64,000 nt of DNA, from the NCBI GenBank assembly GCA_021292165.1, contig CM037876.1, positions 311,190,492-311,254,491 of the forward strand. The letters run 5' to 3'. The notes under the pieces were generated by a model, which searched no databases, was not told the origin of the DNA, and saw only the letters and a list, made by a program, of their open reading frames with translations. This document shows, one piece after another, positions 32,880 through 44,085 of the stretch; within the stretch, counting starts at the first letter, position 1; each line of letters starts with the position of its first letter. This DNA comes from Shinisaurus crocodilurus (Eukaryota; Chordata; Lepidosauria; Squamata; Shinisauridae). A program made the translations under genes and the position numbers.

Positions 32880-34243
32880 ATTTTGAACCATTCACAAGAC
32901 TGTTTCATCATGTGCAAACCAACGGAAGGCTTCAAGTAACATTGACTTTGGCATATTGAAATATAGCTGTGTGAACAGCTGTACCTTGGTGGAAGGAAGT
33001 CTACAAAAAAATTTCTTGGCTTACTGGATCTACTGCCTTTCTTGCAGCTTGGAATCTCCATTGCAGTCTGCCATACACAATGACAAGGTATGGATAAACA
33101 GTTGCATGTTTTTTTAAAAAAATAAGTGCATTTCATAATCTTTTTTTAATTAATAATTAGATTTTCTTTCTTTCTTACAGATAACAACAACAAAAGGAGG
33201 ACCCATTATACAGCTTGGCAACCACACAGAATCACCATAGAAAAGTTAAGAACCAATATGCAATAATCTTCCTGTACAATTTGTGCTGTTTCCTCTAAAA
33301 ATGGAAAGGGATATTGTGGGGAGGGAAATATTGATAAGATCTCAAACACTTGGGGTGAATAAGTGCTGAGGAGAGAACACAGCAGGCAGAAATGCTATAG
33401 ATGCAGCTTTTAATTGCATGGAGAAAAAGTGGTGCACATATAAATACAGCTTGCATGCTAGTAAATGCAAGCTTCCATTCTGCAAACACAGAGACATTCC
33501 TGGTTGCTACTGAAAATCTTCTGCCATTCAATACGAGGATCATTAAAGTATATGAAGGGGGAAACACCTACTCACCTTCATTCTGTCATATCATATGTCT
33601 GGTTTACTGTGTTTTCAGAATCATGTTCCAGGCTGCCACTGCAAATCCCCTTATAATCTAAGGCTAGTTGGTGTGTGCAAAGGCAAAAACCCTCAATTCA
33701 GATTCTTGGCTTGGTCCCTGGTGGTGCTAGCCCCTATTCCAAGATAGAGATTGTGCCCCAAGTTAATTCATTTCAAGTTAATTAAAAGGATTTTTTTAAA
33801 AAATTCCCAAACAGCCTGACAAAGACATGGGAACTTCCAGGACTTATAGAAAGTTGATGGCAGTTGAGTCTATAGAAGGAAGAAATATTAAAGTAACTCA
33901 TCCCAGAACTTCCAGGTTTATATTGTACACCAAAGACTGGAACTCCTTTCTTTGCTTCTACCTTTTGTCAAAGGGTGGGGGATGCTGATGCCCAATTACA
34001 GGTACACTGTAAAATCCTGGATTTCCCTATCTTTTTCTATGGGTATTTCTAATTTCTGCATCAGGGAAGGGGACAAAAAGGATCTAAAGGAACCATAAGT
34101 CAGGCAGAGTGTGTGAGTCTATCGATTAAATCTATGACTGAGAACAGTGGAAACACAGGATGTTAGGCTGTTAGTTGAAGAAAGAAAAAAGAAAAAGAGG
34201 GCGGGGGTGGGATGAGGGAATTGGCCTGCTGAAAACCCTAACC
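32880..34243. other. Unique non-coding stretch
   Basis: No gene. A pyrimidine tract followed by CAG near 33160-33180 looks like a splice acceptor, but no coding exon follows. Confidence 0.4.
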
Positions 34244-34251
34244 ACATAGAG

Positions 34252-34370
34252 CAGGGCTCTCCAACCATGGGTCCCCAGATGTTGCTGGCCTACAGGTTCT
34301 AGCATACTGGCTGGGTATGCTGGGAACTGTAGTCCAGCAACATCTGGGGACCCAAGGTTGGAGAGCCCTG
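34252..34370. mobile_element. Palindromic hAT MITE (CAGGGCTCTCCAACC)
   Basis: Arms as in 37764-37899. Flanks acatagag / acgtaggg match at six of eight positions. Confidence 0.85.
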
Positions 34371-34375
34371 ACGTA

Positions 34376-34831
34376 GGGCTGGTTCGCACGACCCAGGCTG
34401 CGAGCGGGGGGAGGCGCCACGAGGCCATCTGCGCGGTCCGGCGGGGCGCCGCAGATGACCTGTGCCCCGCGCGCGTGGGCGGACCCCGGTGGAGCTGGCA
34501 GTCCCTGCACCGCAGTGCGGGCCTCCCGGCGCTAGGGGGTGGCGGCTCGGGATGCCCGGAGGGGCCGTTTGCCCCTACAGGCTGGAGCGGCCGCAGCTCC
34601 GGCCGCTCTGGGCTGCCGCCTCTGTGTGGCCCCCGCGGGACGGCCGCCCGCTGTTCGCACGGCAGGGTGGCCACATGCGGTAGGGGCTTACCCCTCTACC
34701 GCCCATGGTCACTTTGTGTGCGTCCCACGTGCGGCCATCTCGCGGGGGCGCCCCCGGTCGGCGTTCGCATGACACGGGAACCGCGCGGGACCTCAGCTCC
34801 CCCGCGGTTCCCATGTCGTGTGAACATGCCC
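34376..34831. mobile_element. CpG-rich element with imperfect terminal inverted repeats
   Basis: Left end gggctggttcgcacgac and right end gtcgtgtgaacatgccc are imperfect inverses (about 14 of 17). TA lies outside each end (possible TA duplication). The interior is very GC- and CpG-rich (GCGGCCGC-like words) and gives long spurious frames on both strands. Probably a DNA-transposon MITE; superfamily unknown. A CpG island is the alternative. Confidence 0.55.
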
Positions 34832-34895
34832 ATAGAGTAAGTATTCTAGAGGGATGATTATGCGGGCGGGGGCGGCGGGGGGGCGGGGGAGGATG

Positions 34896-35034
34896 GCATT
34901 CATTCATTCATTCATTCATTCATTCATTTCTAAGTCACCTTTCAGGACTCAAAGCCTTCATAAGCTGCTGCACAAACAATAAATAAAACATAACAATATA
35001 TTAATACAAATATAAAATCGCTATTCTTAAATAA
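34896..35034. repeat. (ATTC)n microsatellite and LINE-tail-like sequence
   Basis: About eight ATTC units (34896-34928), then text like an L2/CR1 3' UTR in reverse (ctaagtcacctttcaggact, then aataaaacataac). Confidence 0.6.
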
Positions 35035-35500
35035 CAGAGTCTTGTGGCACCTTAAGACGTTACAAATCTATTCTGATATAGGCTTTTGTGGACACTGTCC
35101 ACTTCATCAGGTGCATGAAGTGTTAACCTTAATTGGCAGGTATATATACACATGATTGGAGTGTGGGTGGGTTGTAAACAGTGCAGTCATAGGGAATTGA
35201 AATACAGAAAATACAGACAGTGATAATTACCTTAACAATTGATGGCATATATCACATTAGTAGATGAGCTGGTATATGAAGCCCTGACGTTAAGGATGAT
35301 GTTATTCGGTCCTATAATAGTGCTGCTAGAATAGGCGTGTGGACAGAGTTAGCATCTGGGTCTACCACAGGGTCTGGTGGTTCCTATGTCTGTATCTGAT
35401 ATGTGGTCTGTTGTTCTGGTAAATAGTTGTTTTAGGTTGGACAGCTATCTCTAAGCAAGTATAGGCCTACCATTGAGGGTCTGTTAGAAGGAAGTGTCAT
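35035..35500 (-). mobile_element. Penelope-like element 3' part with hammerhead-like motif
   Basis: Reads gagtcttgtggcaccttaag in plus view; the complement at 35083-35110 has CTGATGA, a GTGGACA/TGTCCAC stem and AAAAG where a hammerhead ribozyme has GAAA. Further text (atgaagccctgacgttaagg, ctaccacagggtctggtggt) matches the pieces at 23281-24958. No open frame survives. Confidence 0.6.
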
Positions 35501-35794
35501 ATTGTCCATATTTTCTCTTTTGGGTCTTTCCTGGAGATTCAACTCCATACCCTGTGGCTCAAACAGGGCCAAAGACTTTTAAATCACGCTACATGTGTTA
35601 ATCAGATCACCAGTACAAGGATTTCTGTGTTATCATCAAAAGCTGTTTCTGTCCCAAGCCTAGGCCAAAAACTGGATGGGAAAGAATCTAAATAATCAGT
35701 GTCCTCTAAGACTAAGTGGAGCTGATGAGCCCCCACTTGTTCTAGGACCTTGCTCAAGTATTGCATGGGTATGGTGCCCAGATGTTATCTTTTA
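35501..35794. other. Non-coding, nothing recognised
   Basis: No signature seen. Confidence 0.4.
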
Positions 35795-36245
35795 CTGCCC
35801 TCTATTTGAAAAGCTGCCAGAGGACTGTCCTCTTATTTGGTAGACGATGCCTTCAAACAGAGGTGGGCAGAAAGTAGATCTCTAAATATTTTGGACTTAA
35901 ATCCCAGCATTCCTGACCACTGGCCATGCTGGCATGGGCTTCTGGGAGTTGAAGTCCAAAACATCTGGAGATCTATCTTCTGCCCACCCCTGCTCTATTT
36001 GAAAAGCTGTTCAAGTCTGGTTTAAAGAACCATAAGAACTGTTGTCCATTAACAGTTAGCACCTGGGCAGCAGATTGGACGGGCAGGTACACAGGTTACC
36101 TGGTCATAGTTTTCTGTAATATGCTGAGATTTACTGAATTTCTGTGAAAATTAGAATAATATTTTCTAAATTTGCATCTATATATGTAAATTAGCATATA
36201 CAAATTTCTATGCAAATTGCAGTCCTCTTTTGTCCTTTTTTTGTC
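35795..36245 (+). repeat. Repeat 'X', split by a MITE
   Basis: GCCCTCTATTTGAAAAGCTG, later CTGGGCAGCAGATTGGAC, TTTCTAAATTTGCATC and GTCCTCTTTTGTCC. Interrupted at 35862-35987. Confidence 0.65.
35862..35987. mobile_element. Palindromic hAT-like MITE (CAGAGGTGGGCAGAAAGTAG)
   Basis: Left CAGAGGTGGGCAGAAAGTAG, right TATCTTCTGCCCACCCCTG; strong hairpin. Flanking duplication not clear. Confidence 0.75.
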
Positions 36246-36326
36246 CTTTATCTCTCCCCCACTCCTGAAACTCTCCACCCTCCCATCCTGGGACACCTAT
36301 AGGGCACTTACAAGAGCACTCCATTT

Positions 36327-36331
<5 letters not shown>

Positions 36332-36362
<31 letters not shown>
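36332..36362. repeat. (CA)n microsatellite
   Basis: About 15 dinucleotide units. Confidence 0.95.
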
Positions 36363-36365
<3 letters not shown>

Positions 36366-36419
36366 TTTGGAGAACTTAACCCTGAAATGGTATGTGACAT
36401 GGGTGGCAGAGGGTATGTA

Positions 36420-37290
36420 GGTTAATAGTGAAAACAAGTTATTAGCAATGACTGAAGATCTTTGACCTCCTGTCCCAAATTCTTCTCCTTTTATTTTCTT
36501 ACTGTATAGAACAGGCAAATATAAAGCCCATCTTGTTGGGCTATTTAGTAACCTATTAGTGCATTTATCTTTTCATCATTTGACAGGTGGAAGTAGTAGA
36601 CCAACCTTTCCTTTTAATTATAAGGGATTCCAGATGTCGAAAGGGACATAAATTAAAAGCAGACTGACCTGTGTGACTTTTCAAAGTAAGTCAAACTTCA
36701 AGGTATCTGCTTCTCATTTCAAAATGTTATTAAAGCTATTACTAAGAAATCCATATTCCGAGCCTAGCCCCAGTAATCGACACCTTGAAAGCAACTGTGC
36801 AGATTTACAGTGTGCCGAAAAGAAAATTTGTCTTCAAGGACGACCTTGATAGCTCATTTCCATAAAAGGGACCAGGCAGTGTTTGTATGTGGAAAAGGTG
36901 AGAGTTGGCTTACTCACATCTCATAGGCCTCTTTTCCTTTATGGTGCCATCTTCTCATGAACCATTACTTCCGTTTAACAAAGCCATATTAACATCCTTT
37001 TAGCACCTGTTGTGTTTCCGCAGAGTGTGAATACAACCAGGGACTCGATCGTCTGTCGGCTCCAACTTTATCACTCTCTTCTCTGGATTTCTCCCTGGGT
37101 GTAGATGTGTGATAAAATTCTCCTCTCTCTACAGATGACCTGCACCTCATCTGGTTGCATATGGTTGCACAGTTTGTGATCCACCAAATAGAACTCAGTC
37201 CACCAGTCATATGTAATGGCCAACCAGGGCCTCAATCAAAATCCCATTTTGAAAATCCTACATGTGGGCTTAGGTTGGCCACTTAGGCAA
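36420..37290. other. Unique AT-rich stretch, possible conserved non-coding DNA
   Basis: No repeat or gene. 36700-36870 (gctattactaagaaatccat, ccagtaatcgacaccttgaa) has the look of conserved non-coding DNA. Inference only. Confidence 0.3.
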
Positions 37291-37319
37291 TGCCAAAAAA
37301 GAGGCCATGTGCCACCCAA

Positions 37320-37625
37320 ATTTGACTGGACACAGATTTGCATAACATTTGCATATGTCAGTTTATATATATATATATATAGATGCAAATTTAGAAATAA
37401 TTACTATAATTTAAACAAAAAAAATGCAATACATCTAACCATAGTGGGAAAGGCTGTGACCAGGTAATATGTGTGCCTGCTCAGGCAGCTGTTGTCCAGG
37501 TGCTGACAGTTGATGGGCTCCTGGGCTTCCTCCCCTCTTATGGTTCTATCTCTTTAAATAGGCAATGGACGGAACAGCCCTTCAAACAGAGGACTGTCCT
37601 CTGTAAAGTATGTGGGCTGTCAAAC
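37320..37625 (-). repeat. Repeat 'X', minus orientation
   Basis: Complement order: gcaaatttagaaataattac, ggtaatatgtgtgcctgctc, ttatggttctatctctttaa, gaggactgtcctctgtaaag. A (TA)n run at 37366-37381 lies inside. Confidence 0.65.
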
Positions 37626-37763
37626 ACCAGCGAGGCCAGCATACGTGGCTGGTGGGCTACCTTCAGCTTCATGAGTCACAAGTTGGACAAACCAATTGAG
37701 AACATTCACCTGTGTTCATCTTGTGTAAAGAGTTCAAATGAGTAAGGCAGAAGAGCTCTAGAC

Positions 37764-37899
37764 CAGGGCTCTCCAACCTTGGGTCCCCAGATGTTGCTGG
37801 ACTACAGCTCCCAGAATCCCTTGCCATTAGCCATGCTAGCTGGGTATGCTGGGAGCTGTAGGCCAGCAACATCTGGGGACCCAAGGTTGGAGAACCCTG
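37764..37899. mobile_element. Palindromic hAT MITE
   Basis: CAGGGCTCTCCAACCTTGGG to GGAGAACCCTG, exact 8-bp duplication ctctagac (37756-37763 and 37900-37907). Almost the same interior as 27724-27859. Confidence 0.94.
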
Positions 37900-37907
37900 C
37901 TCTAGAC

Positions 37908-38399
37908 CATCTTTAAGACCTCTCTCTGAACTGCTGGCCATCTGGAGACAGGCTGGCAGGCAGTTCAATCCTCTACCTGAGCAGTGGGTTGCTCAAGCTG
38001 AGGAACCAATCCAGAGATTGAAGCTTTATATGAGCAGGTAGAACTTTATTGGTCCCTTTCATCACCTGATCCCCGCTGAGCTGCTAGCTGGAATTCCTCC
38101 CTCTGACCATCCACAGTAGTAGCACTGAAGTGCACCGGAGAGCACTGGCCAACAGCTCCCTCCCCTGGGAAGTCACCACGGTGGTGCAGAGTGTAATTTG
38201 CCCAGCTTCCACAGTCAGGGCCCCCAGCTCGGGCCCCTCGATTCATTACAGTTACCAGTGTGGAGCCTGCTATATCTCTTCCAAGGATACATTTGTCCAT
38301 CGTTGGAAGGGCTACCTCCTCTTTAGAAAGGAGAACTCTGAAATAGCCTCGGCCTCGCAGGCAGTGGTGCAGTGGTAAATTCTGAAGTGAAGCGCTCAT
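37908..38399. other. Unique non-coding stretch
   Basis: Open frames on both strands lack family features. Confidence 0.35.
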
Positions 38400-39545
38400 C
38401 ATTTATTTAATTTACAGTATTTGGGTATACCACTCCATATCTAAGCAAATTCTAGAGCGGTGAACAATAAAAAGATAAAAAAACGGATAAAAGAATAAAA
38501 ACAATGCATTGAAACGGTATCATTAAAACCATGGCTGGACAGCAAGGAAGACTTCCCAGAACAAGCATGTCGCGGGACGTGATAATTCCCCTTTACTCGG
38601 CACTGGTTAGGCCTCATCTTGAGTACTGCGTCCAGTTCTGGGCACCTCACTTTAAGAAGGACATAGACAAACTGGAGAGGGTTCAGAGGAGGGCAACAAG
38701 GATGATAAAGGGACTGGAAACAAGGCCCTATGAGGAGAGACTGAAAGAACTGGGCATGTTTAGCCTTCAGAAGAGGAGACTGAGGGGAGATATGATCGCA
38801 CTCTTCCAGTACTTGAAGGGATGTCACACAGAGGAGGGCAAAGATCTCTTCTCGTTCATCCCAGTTTGCAGGACACGGAATAATGGGCTCAAGTTACGTT
38901 ACAGGAACCTAGATTCCACTTAAACATCAGGAAAAATTTCCTGACTGTCAGAGCAATAAGACAATGGAACCAACTACCTAGGGAGGTGGTGGGCTCTCCC
39001 ACTCTGGAGGCATTCAAGGTGCAGCTGGACAGACATCTGTCAGAGATGCTTTGACCTAGATTCCTGCATTGAGCAGGGGGCTGGACTCGATGGCCTTGTA
39101 GGCCCCTTCCAACTCTACTTTTCTATGATTCTATGATTCTATGATTCAGCAGGCGCTGAAAGCCATACAATGTTGGAGCCTGCCTGACCTCCAGAGGCAG
39201 GGAGATCCATAGAAGTGGAGCCGCCACACTGAAGGCTCTGCTCCTGGTGGACTCCAATTGGGCCATAGGTCCATGTTGAACCACCAGGCGAATGTCCTCC
39301 AATGACCTCAGTGACCAGGCAGGTTGGTTAGGGAGAAGGCACTCTGTTAGGTATCCTGATCCCAAGTTGTTTAGGGCTTTGTATGCTAGCACCAGAATCT
39401 TAAACTTGGCCAGTTGGCGAATAGGCAACCAGTGCAGTTCCTTCAGCAAAGGAGTTGCATGCTGAAAAGGATGCTGCATTCTGCACTAGCTCCAGCTTCC
39501 GGAGCAGCCTTAAGGGCAGCCCCACATAGAGCGCAGTCCCCATAA
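38400..39545 (-). mobile_element. L2-like LINE 3' end, split by CR1
   Basis: 3' UTR at 38400-38540 and coding remnant at 39150-39545 (minus): TPLLKELHWLPIRQLAKFKI, LVLAYKALNNLGSGYLTECL and RSRAFSVAAPLLWISLPLEV. The CR1 at 38545-39148 separates them. Confidence 0.8.
38545..39148 (+). mobile_element. CR1 LINE 3' end inside L2
   Basis: Codons [60 protein letters not shown] and RKNFLTVRAIRQWNQLPREV to the stop near 39053. The 3' UTR has GCATTGAGCAGGGGGCTGGA and ends in (ATTCTATG)n at 39120-39148, the CR1 terminal repeat. A short duplication breaks the frame near 38895. Confidence 0.92.
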
Positions 39546-41724
39546 CCATGCCCCCAAGGAGTCAGAAAAATTGCAGGCTGCTGTGTTGATCCATATCAAC
39601 AAACCAGTTTCATCTCCATCACTGAGCAGATCTTTGAAATAAAGTTAATGGGTCTTAATTGTCCATTCAGGACCAAGCCGCCTGAACTGAACATACTTTG
39701 CGTGGCAACAGGAAACTATATATTGTTTCTTGGAAAAATTCATTTCTCCCCAGCTACTGTGAGGATTGCAGCGAAACTCAGGGGGAACAGGGAATTCTGG
39801 GCATTCCTACTAAAAAAAAATAAAAAAAAGTGCTGGGGATGCATCCCTGCAAGTCCTGGCTTCACTAGAACACTGCTCACAGGACTGGAAGACTTACTTC
39901 TGTACATAAAGCATGAGTGAAGATTTGAAAAAGAAGGCATATCCTTCTTATGGCACAATCCTATACAGGTTTACTCAGATCTAAGTCCCATTGAGTTTAG
40001 TGCAGCTTACTCCCAGGGTAGGTGGGTATGGGATTGCAGATTTCATAACCCCTGTAAGAAGCACTTGATGCTGTTTTCCTTTGTCCACATGAACACACAG
40101 CCCAGGACTGGTATTTTGTGTGTTCCCCTGTTGCTGGAGTGAAGTTTCGCTCTCTACAGTTCAGCAACTGGAGGGATTCCGATCCAAATCGCCTCTCAGT
40201 AAATAGGATTCTTTCTCCTGCCCCCGAATCCCGATAGGCTAGAATCCAGCCTGCGTTCTCCTCTGTTTACTTTAGCTGGGTTACATTATGTTGGGAAATT
40301 GAATCCAGAAGTGTTCACTGTAGTCCCCAACCGAACCTCGGGTAAAGAGACCGGCAAGCTGCAGGACCATGTCCAAAAAGAGCGGGATCCTGTGCTCTCC
40401 TGATTTGCGCCAGCCGCTCCCCACTCAGCAAATGGTTCGAACTCGAAGAACCCTCCAAATGAATTCAAAAAAAACAAAAGAAAGTAAATTGATTCTTAAC
40501 CCTACCTCCACCGACCCCAAATAATTAGAATGATAGCTGGCCGGCCTGATAAATGAAAAGAAAGGAGTTGATTGGTGTAAAGCAAGCTTGCTTCTAAGGC
40601 AGAAACATTTGCCGCTTTATCCTCCAGAGTGTGATTGAAAGGGTGAGAAGTTAATTTGGCAGATTCGCTTCTATGGTTTCATAATGTTTCTCTCCTCCTC
40701 CCCCCTCCCGCTGAAGCCCTGCTTTGCGCCTGCCCTCATGCAAGTCAAGAGCATGACCTGAAACGCAACCTTTCTCCCCAGGGCGCATCCTGAGCGGCAA
40801 CAGCTTAGCTCAAGTGTTTCTCATGAACAGGCATCCCCGGCACTTGATCTAAATCATGCTATTTCCTTCACAGTATGGCCCAGTTAACAAGTTAGTGCAT
40901 CAACGGAATCCGCAGATGGCAGTTCAAAAGGGCCACGCAGCCCAGCGAGATAAAGGCCAAGGAGTTGCGGGACTTTGCTCATTACTCGGATTCAGCTGGG
41001 GGGCTCCAGAGGGTTGTGAGGCGGGAAGGGGGACGAAGAAGGGGGAAGGGGAGGGCAGGGCACAGGTCGGTCTCCCAGGACAAGGCTTTCTGTGCAAATA
41101 CAGTCAGCATCCTGCAAGAACAGGAGAAGGAAGGGAGGAACAAAAAGAGAGTGCCGTTCTGGCTTGGGACAGTTGCTCCTGGTGGACACCCACATTTCTT
41201 TTGTGCCTCTCTTAGTGTTGCGTCAAACAGGTTGTGCAGGTTTTTCAACACAAAGGCCAAAGACAGATGATCTCTACTACCACTACCATCAAGAGAGTGG
41301 AAGGCATTCTTGGCTATGCTGTGAACAGCCATCCCTGCCGGTAGGGATGGGCAAACGAGCAATGTTCAAGCTCACCAAGATTCTCTGAGCATCAGCTCGC
41401 CACTCACCTCTCCTTGATCTGCGCTCGCATTTGTGATCACTGTTCGTTTTGTGTCTGTGAACAGGAAAATTGCGCAAAATGAACAGCTGTCAAATGTGGA
41501 AGTTGCACCAAAAAAATCTGAATTTCTCCCATAGACTGTAGCGTGGGTGATTTAAAAGTTGCGCATTTTGAGAAAGTTGTGCATTTTTCAAGTACACATT
41601 TTGTGAACATGAACATACCGTAAGTTCTGGGATTTGTGAACATTTTGGAAGAAATGTTCTAAAGAAGAAATGTTCGGGATTGCGGACAGGGCATTTTTGA
41701 CTGATTTGTAAACTGAAGCAAAAT
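39546..41724. other. Mostly unique non-coding DNA; one short palindromic element at 39953-40040
   Basis: 39953-40040 is the CAATCCTATAC / GGGATTGCAG palindrome family. 40490-40700 is AT-rich, motif-dense and repeat-free. 41330-41700 resembles a low-copy repeat also seen near 58620-58980 (gtagggatg start, then ccatagact-like text). No gene. Confidence 0.35.
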
Positions 41725-41925
41725 TATCATATGCTGCCTCCAGTATCAGAGGCAGTGTGCCTATGTAGACCAGTGGCTGGGGAACATGGGCAGGAGGGTG
41801 CTGTTGCACTCATGTCCTGCTTGTGGGTTACCCACAGGCAGTTGATCGGCCACTGAGTGAACAGAATGCTGGACTAGATACGCCTTTGGCCTGATCCAGT
41901 ATGGCTCTTCTTATGTTCTTAGGAG
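41725..41925 (+). mobile_element. CR1 3' UTR fragment
   Basis: ctgcctccagtatcagaggc, tggctggggaacatgggcag, ctggactagatacgcctttg, ending ttcttatgttctta. Same tail as 2508 and 11661. Confidence 0.82.
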
Positions 41926-42074
41926 AAATGATAGCTCGATCATGCCACTTGGAGCAATCTGAAAATAAAGGCCAGACTAGACATGACACCATTCCTGAAA
42001 TTAGCAATTCTTATGAATGGCTTTTTAAAGAAATAAATAGCAGGTGTCCCCCACGCCTTCCCCCATCCAGATCA

Positions 42075-42104
42075 GAAGTGTGTGTGTGTGTGTGTGTGTG
42101 TGTG
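42075..42104. repeat. (GT)n microsatellite
   Basis: About 14 dinucleotide units. Confidence 0.95.
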
Positions 42105-42989
42105 TATTTTTTAACCCTTTGCCCCACTATGGTTCCAATCCAGACTGGGGCCCACGTGCCTGCCTCAGTTTCTGCTAGGAATCATGTAACTAGTCCACAT
42201 TCTGAATGTGGGGGTTTGGATTCGTGTTCCTTTCTGCTGGTCTGCATGGTGCACGGCAGCCCAACTTTTAAAATTCAGGGAATATGGCATGAGGATCTAG
42301 TATTGTCCCACTTGTCCTATGAAAGTCGTTGAGCCCGCTAGCATCTCTTTGGATTCCAGCATAAGGCTGCAATAATCCTAACTCAACAGTAAATCCTTTT
42401 GAAATAAGTGTGAGCTACCTTTGAGTAAGCAATGCATGCATAGGATCATAAAGCCTCTTTGATGCTAGCCCTGGAATGTGTACATATTGGTCCCCGTTCA
42501 AGGAAACTTCCCCATTCACTTCAATGGAGGGGATAGAAGCTTTGCATATGCAAAAGGTTGTGCGCACAGAACAGGGCCAGCCCAATACATGTTGCTTGCT
42601 ACGTGAACTGGAGCAGCAAATGCCTCCCACCAGCAAAGTTATTTTGGTACCTGAGGCACAAAATCCCACTGGTGCCTCACTACTTCCCTGGCAGTAAATA
42701 ACAATGATAAATGAAATAAATATTTGCTGCCCTTTCATGACACCCAAAATCAGCTATCTGAGAGCTGCCCCCTCCATCGGACTCAACACAGAAGCTCTGT
42801 GAAGCATGGGGCATTGACAGCATGCATTGCCATTTGGCGCATTCATGTGGAATGGCTGGATCAGAGCAAAAATGGCCATTGTGACATAGTAAGATTGCAT
42901 ACGCATTAGTCTCTGATGAAAGAGATGGTTGTCTGAAAATGTCATGATGTGCTGTCACAATAATGGCTTGTAAATGCAGTTGTGGACTC
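42105..42989. other. Unique non-coding stretch
   Basis: No gene recognised. Text near 42365-42450 (aataatcctaactcaac) may be a worn CAATCCTA palindrome. Confidence 0.35.
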
Positions 42990-43163
42990 ATAGGAACATA
43001 GGAACATAGGTCCAGCTAGCCCAGTATTGTTGACATTGACTGGCAGTGGCTCTCCAGGGATTCAGGCAGGAGTATTTCTAGCCCTACCTGGAGATGTTGG
43101 GGATTGAACGTGGGACCTTCCGCAGGCAAAGCAGGTGCTCTGCCACTGAGTCACGGCCCCTTC
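42990..43163 (-). mobile_element. tRNA-derived SINE (second tRNA family)
   Basis: Minus strand: GGCCGTGACTCAGTGGCAGA (A box), GGTCCCACGTTCAATCCC (B box), then CATCTCCAGGTAGGGCTAGA and an end in CCTATGTTCCTATG. Distinct from the Sauria SINE. Copies at 43597 and 58400. Confidence 0.8.
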
Positions 43164-43265
43164 CCAAATGTAGGTGTGCCTTAATGTCACTGAAGTCACT
43201 TCATGCCACTGCAGTCACTTAAGTGTGGGCTAAAGGACCATTGATTTATGGTTGCTCCAGGGGCC

Positions 43266-43432
43266 TGTGGCTTACGCTGGCTCAGCTTGTCTGAGTGTGG
43301 AAAGCTAAGCAGGGTCAGGCCTGGTTATTACTTGGATGGGAGACCCCTCCTCTAGTTTCCTGCATTGAGCAGGGGGTTGGACTCGATGGCCTTGTAGGCT
43401 CCTTCCAACTCTATGATCTATGAAATCTATGT
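43266..43432 (+). mobile_element. 5S-rRNA-derived SINE with CR1 tail
   Basis: 5S-like part 43267-43345: AAAGCTAAGCAGGGTCAGGC, CTGGTTATTACTTGGATGGG and AGACC. CR1-like tail from 43352: TGCATTGAGCAGGGGGTTGG to CTATGATCTATGAA. Confidence 0.9.
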
Positions 43433-43596
43433 TCCCATACGCATTAGATGTGTTATTAATCAAATAAAATTAAAAGACAGATTCTATTCTGGTGTTTCTC
43501 TTGGATCCCATTTTGTTTCTTCCATCAAGTGGGCTTTGACTTCTTTCTTCCCTTCCTCCTACTCATCCGGATCTGCAACAGGCAGGGACAGGATGT

Positions 43597-43757
43597 TGGA
43601 TGTTGACAGTGGGGAGGGGCTGCAGCTCCGTGGCAGAGGCCCTGCTTTGCATGCAGGTACAATCCTTGGCATCTCCCAGAACGTCTGTACACGGCACTGA
43701 GCTAAGTAGAGCAATAGTCTGGACTTGGTACACAAGGCAGCTTCCTATTCCCCAGGT
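43597..43757 (+). mobile_element. tRNA-derived SINE, degraded
   Basis: CTCCGTGGCAGAGGCCCTGC (A-box region), TTTGCATGCAGGTACAATCC, ending AAGGCAGCTTCCTATTCCCC. Plus-strand relative of 42990-43163. Confidence 0.75.
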
Positions 43758-43978
43758 TAAAAACCTATGATTTTTAAAGTTTTGAATTTTAACCCACAAT
43801 TTATATGTCATGTTGTTGTTGTTGTTGTTGTTAAGCAACGGCGTGAAACTGGCTTTCTGACTGTCTTTTTCTCTCTTCCAACAATTTTTCAACGCTTCAA
43901 TCTGTTCCTTTAAGATATTGTGCCTTACTACTTTGCCTGTGAGTCACCCAGAGAACAATTTTATTGGTTGGCCTTTAT

Positions 43979-44085
43979 CAGTGTTCTCCAACCTTGGGTC
44001 CCCAGATGTTTTTGGCCTACGACTCCCAGCATGCCCCAGCCAGCGTAGGAGAACACTGGTTGTTCTCCAAGGTTGGAGAACACTG
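43979..44085. mobile_element. Palindromic hAT MITE with deleted arm
   Basis: CAGTGTTCTCCAACCTTGGG start and GGTTGGAGAACACTG end. The second arm is short and carries an extra GAGAACACTGG near 44050. Flanks share only gcct. Confidence 0.75.

Noticed and set aside
33140..33240. Splice acceptor followed by an exon
   Set aside because: The pyrimidine tract plus CAG is convincing alone, but no open frame, donor site or homologous exon follows.
34358..34840. Long open frames on both strands in the CpG-rich block
   Set aside because: They arise from GC-rich composition lacking stop codons; no family motif, and the block has transposon-like ends.
40856..41388. Frames of 98-126 codons on both strands
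   Set aside because: No recognisable domain and no frame-specific codon pattern; overlapping frames on both strands are equally open.
42990..43163. A tRNA gene
   Set aside because: A and B boxes are present but no cloverleaf closes with a proper acceptor stem, and the sequence continues into a SINE body.
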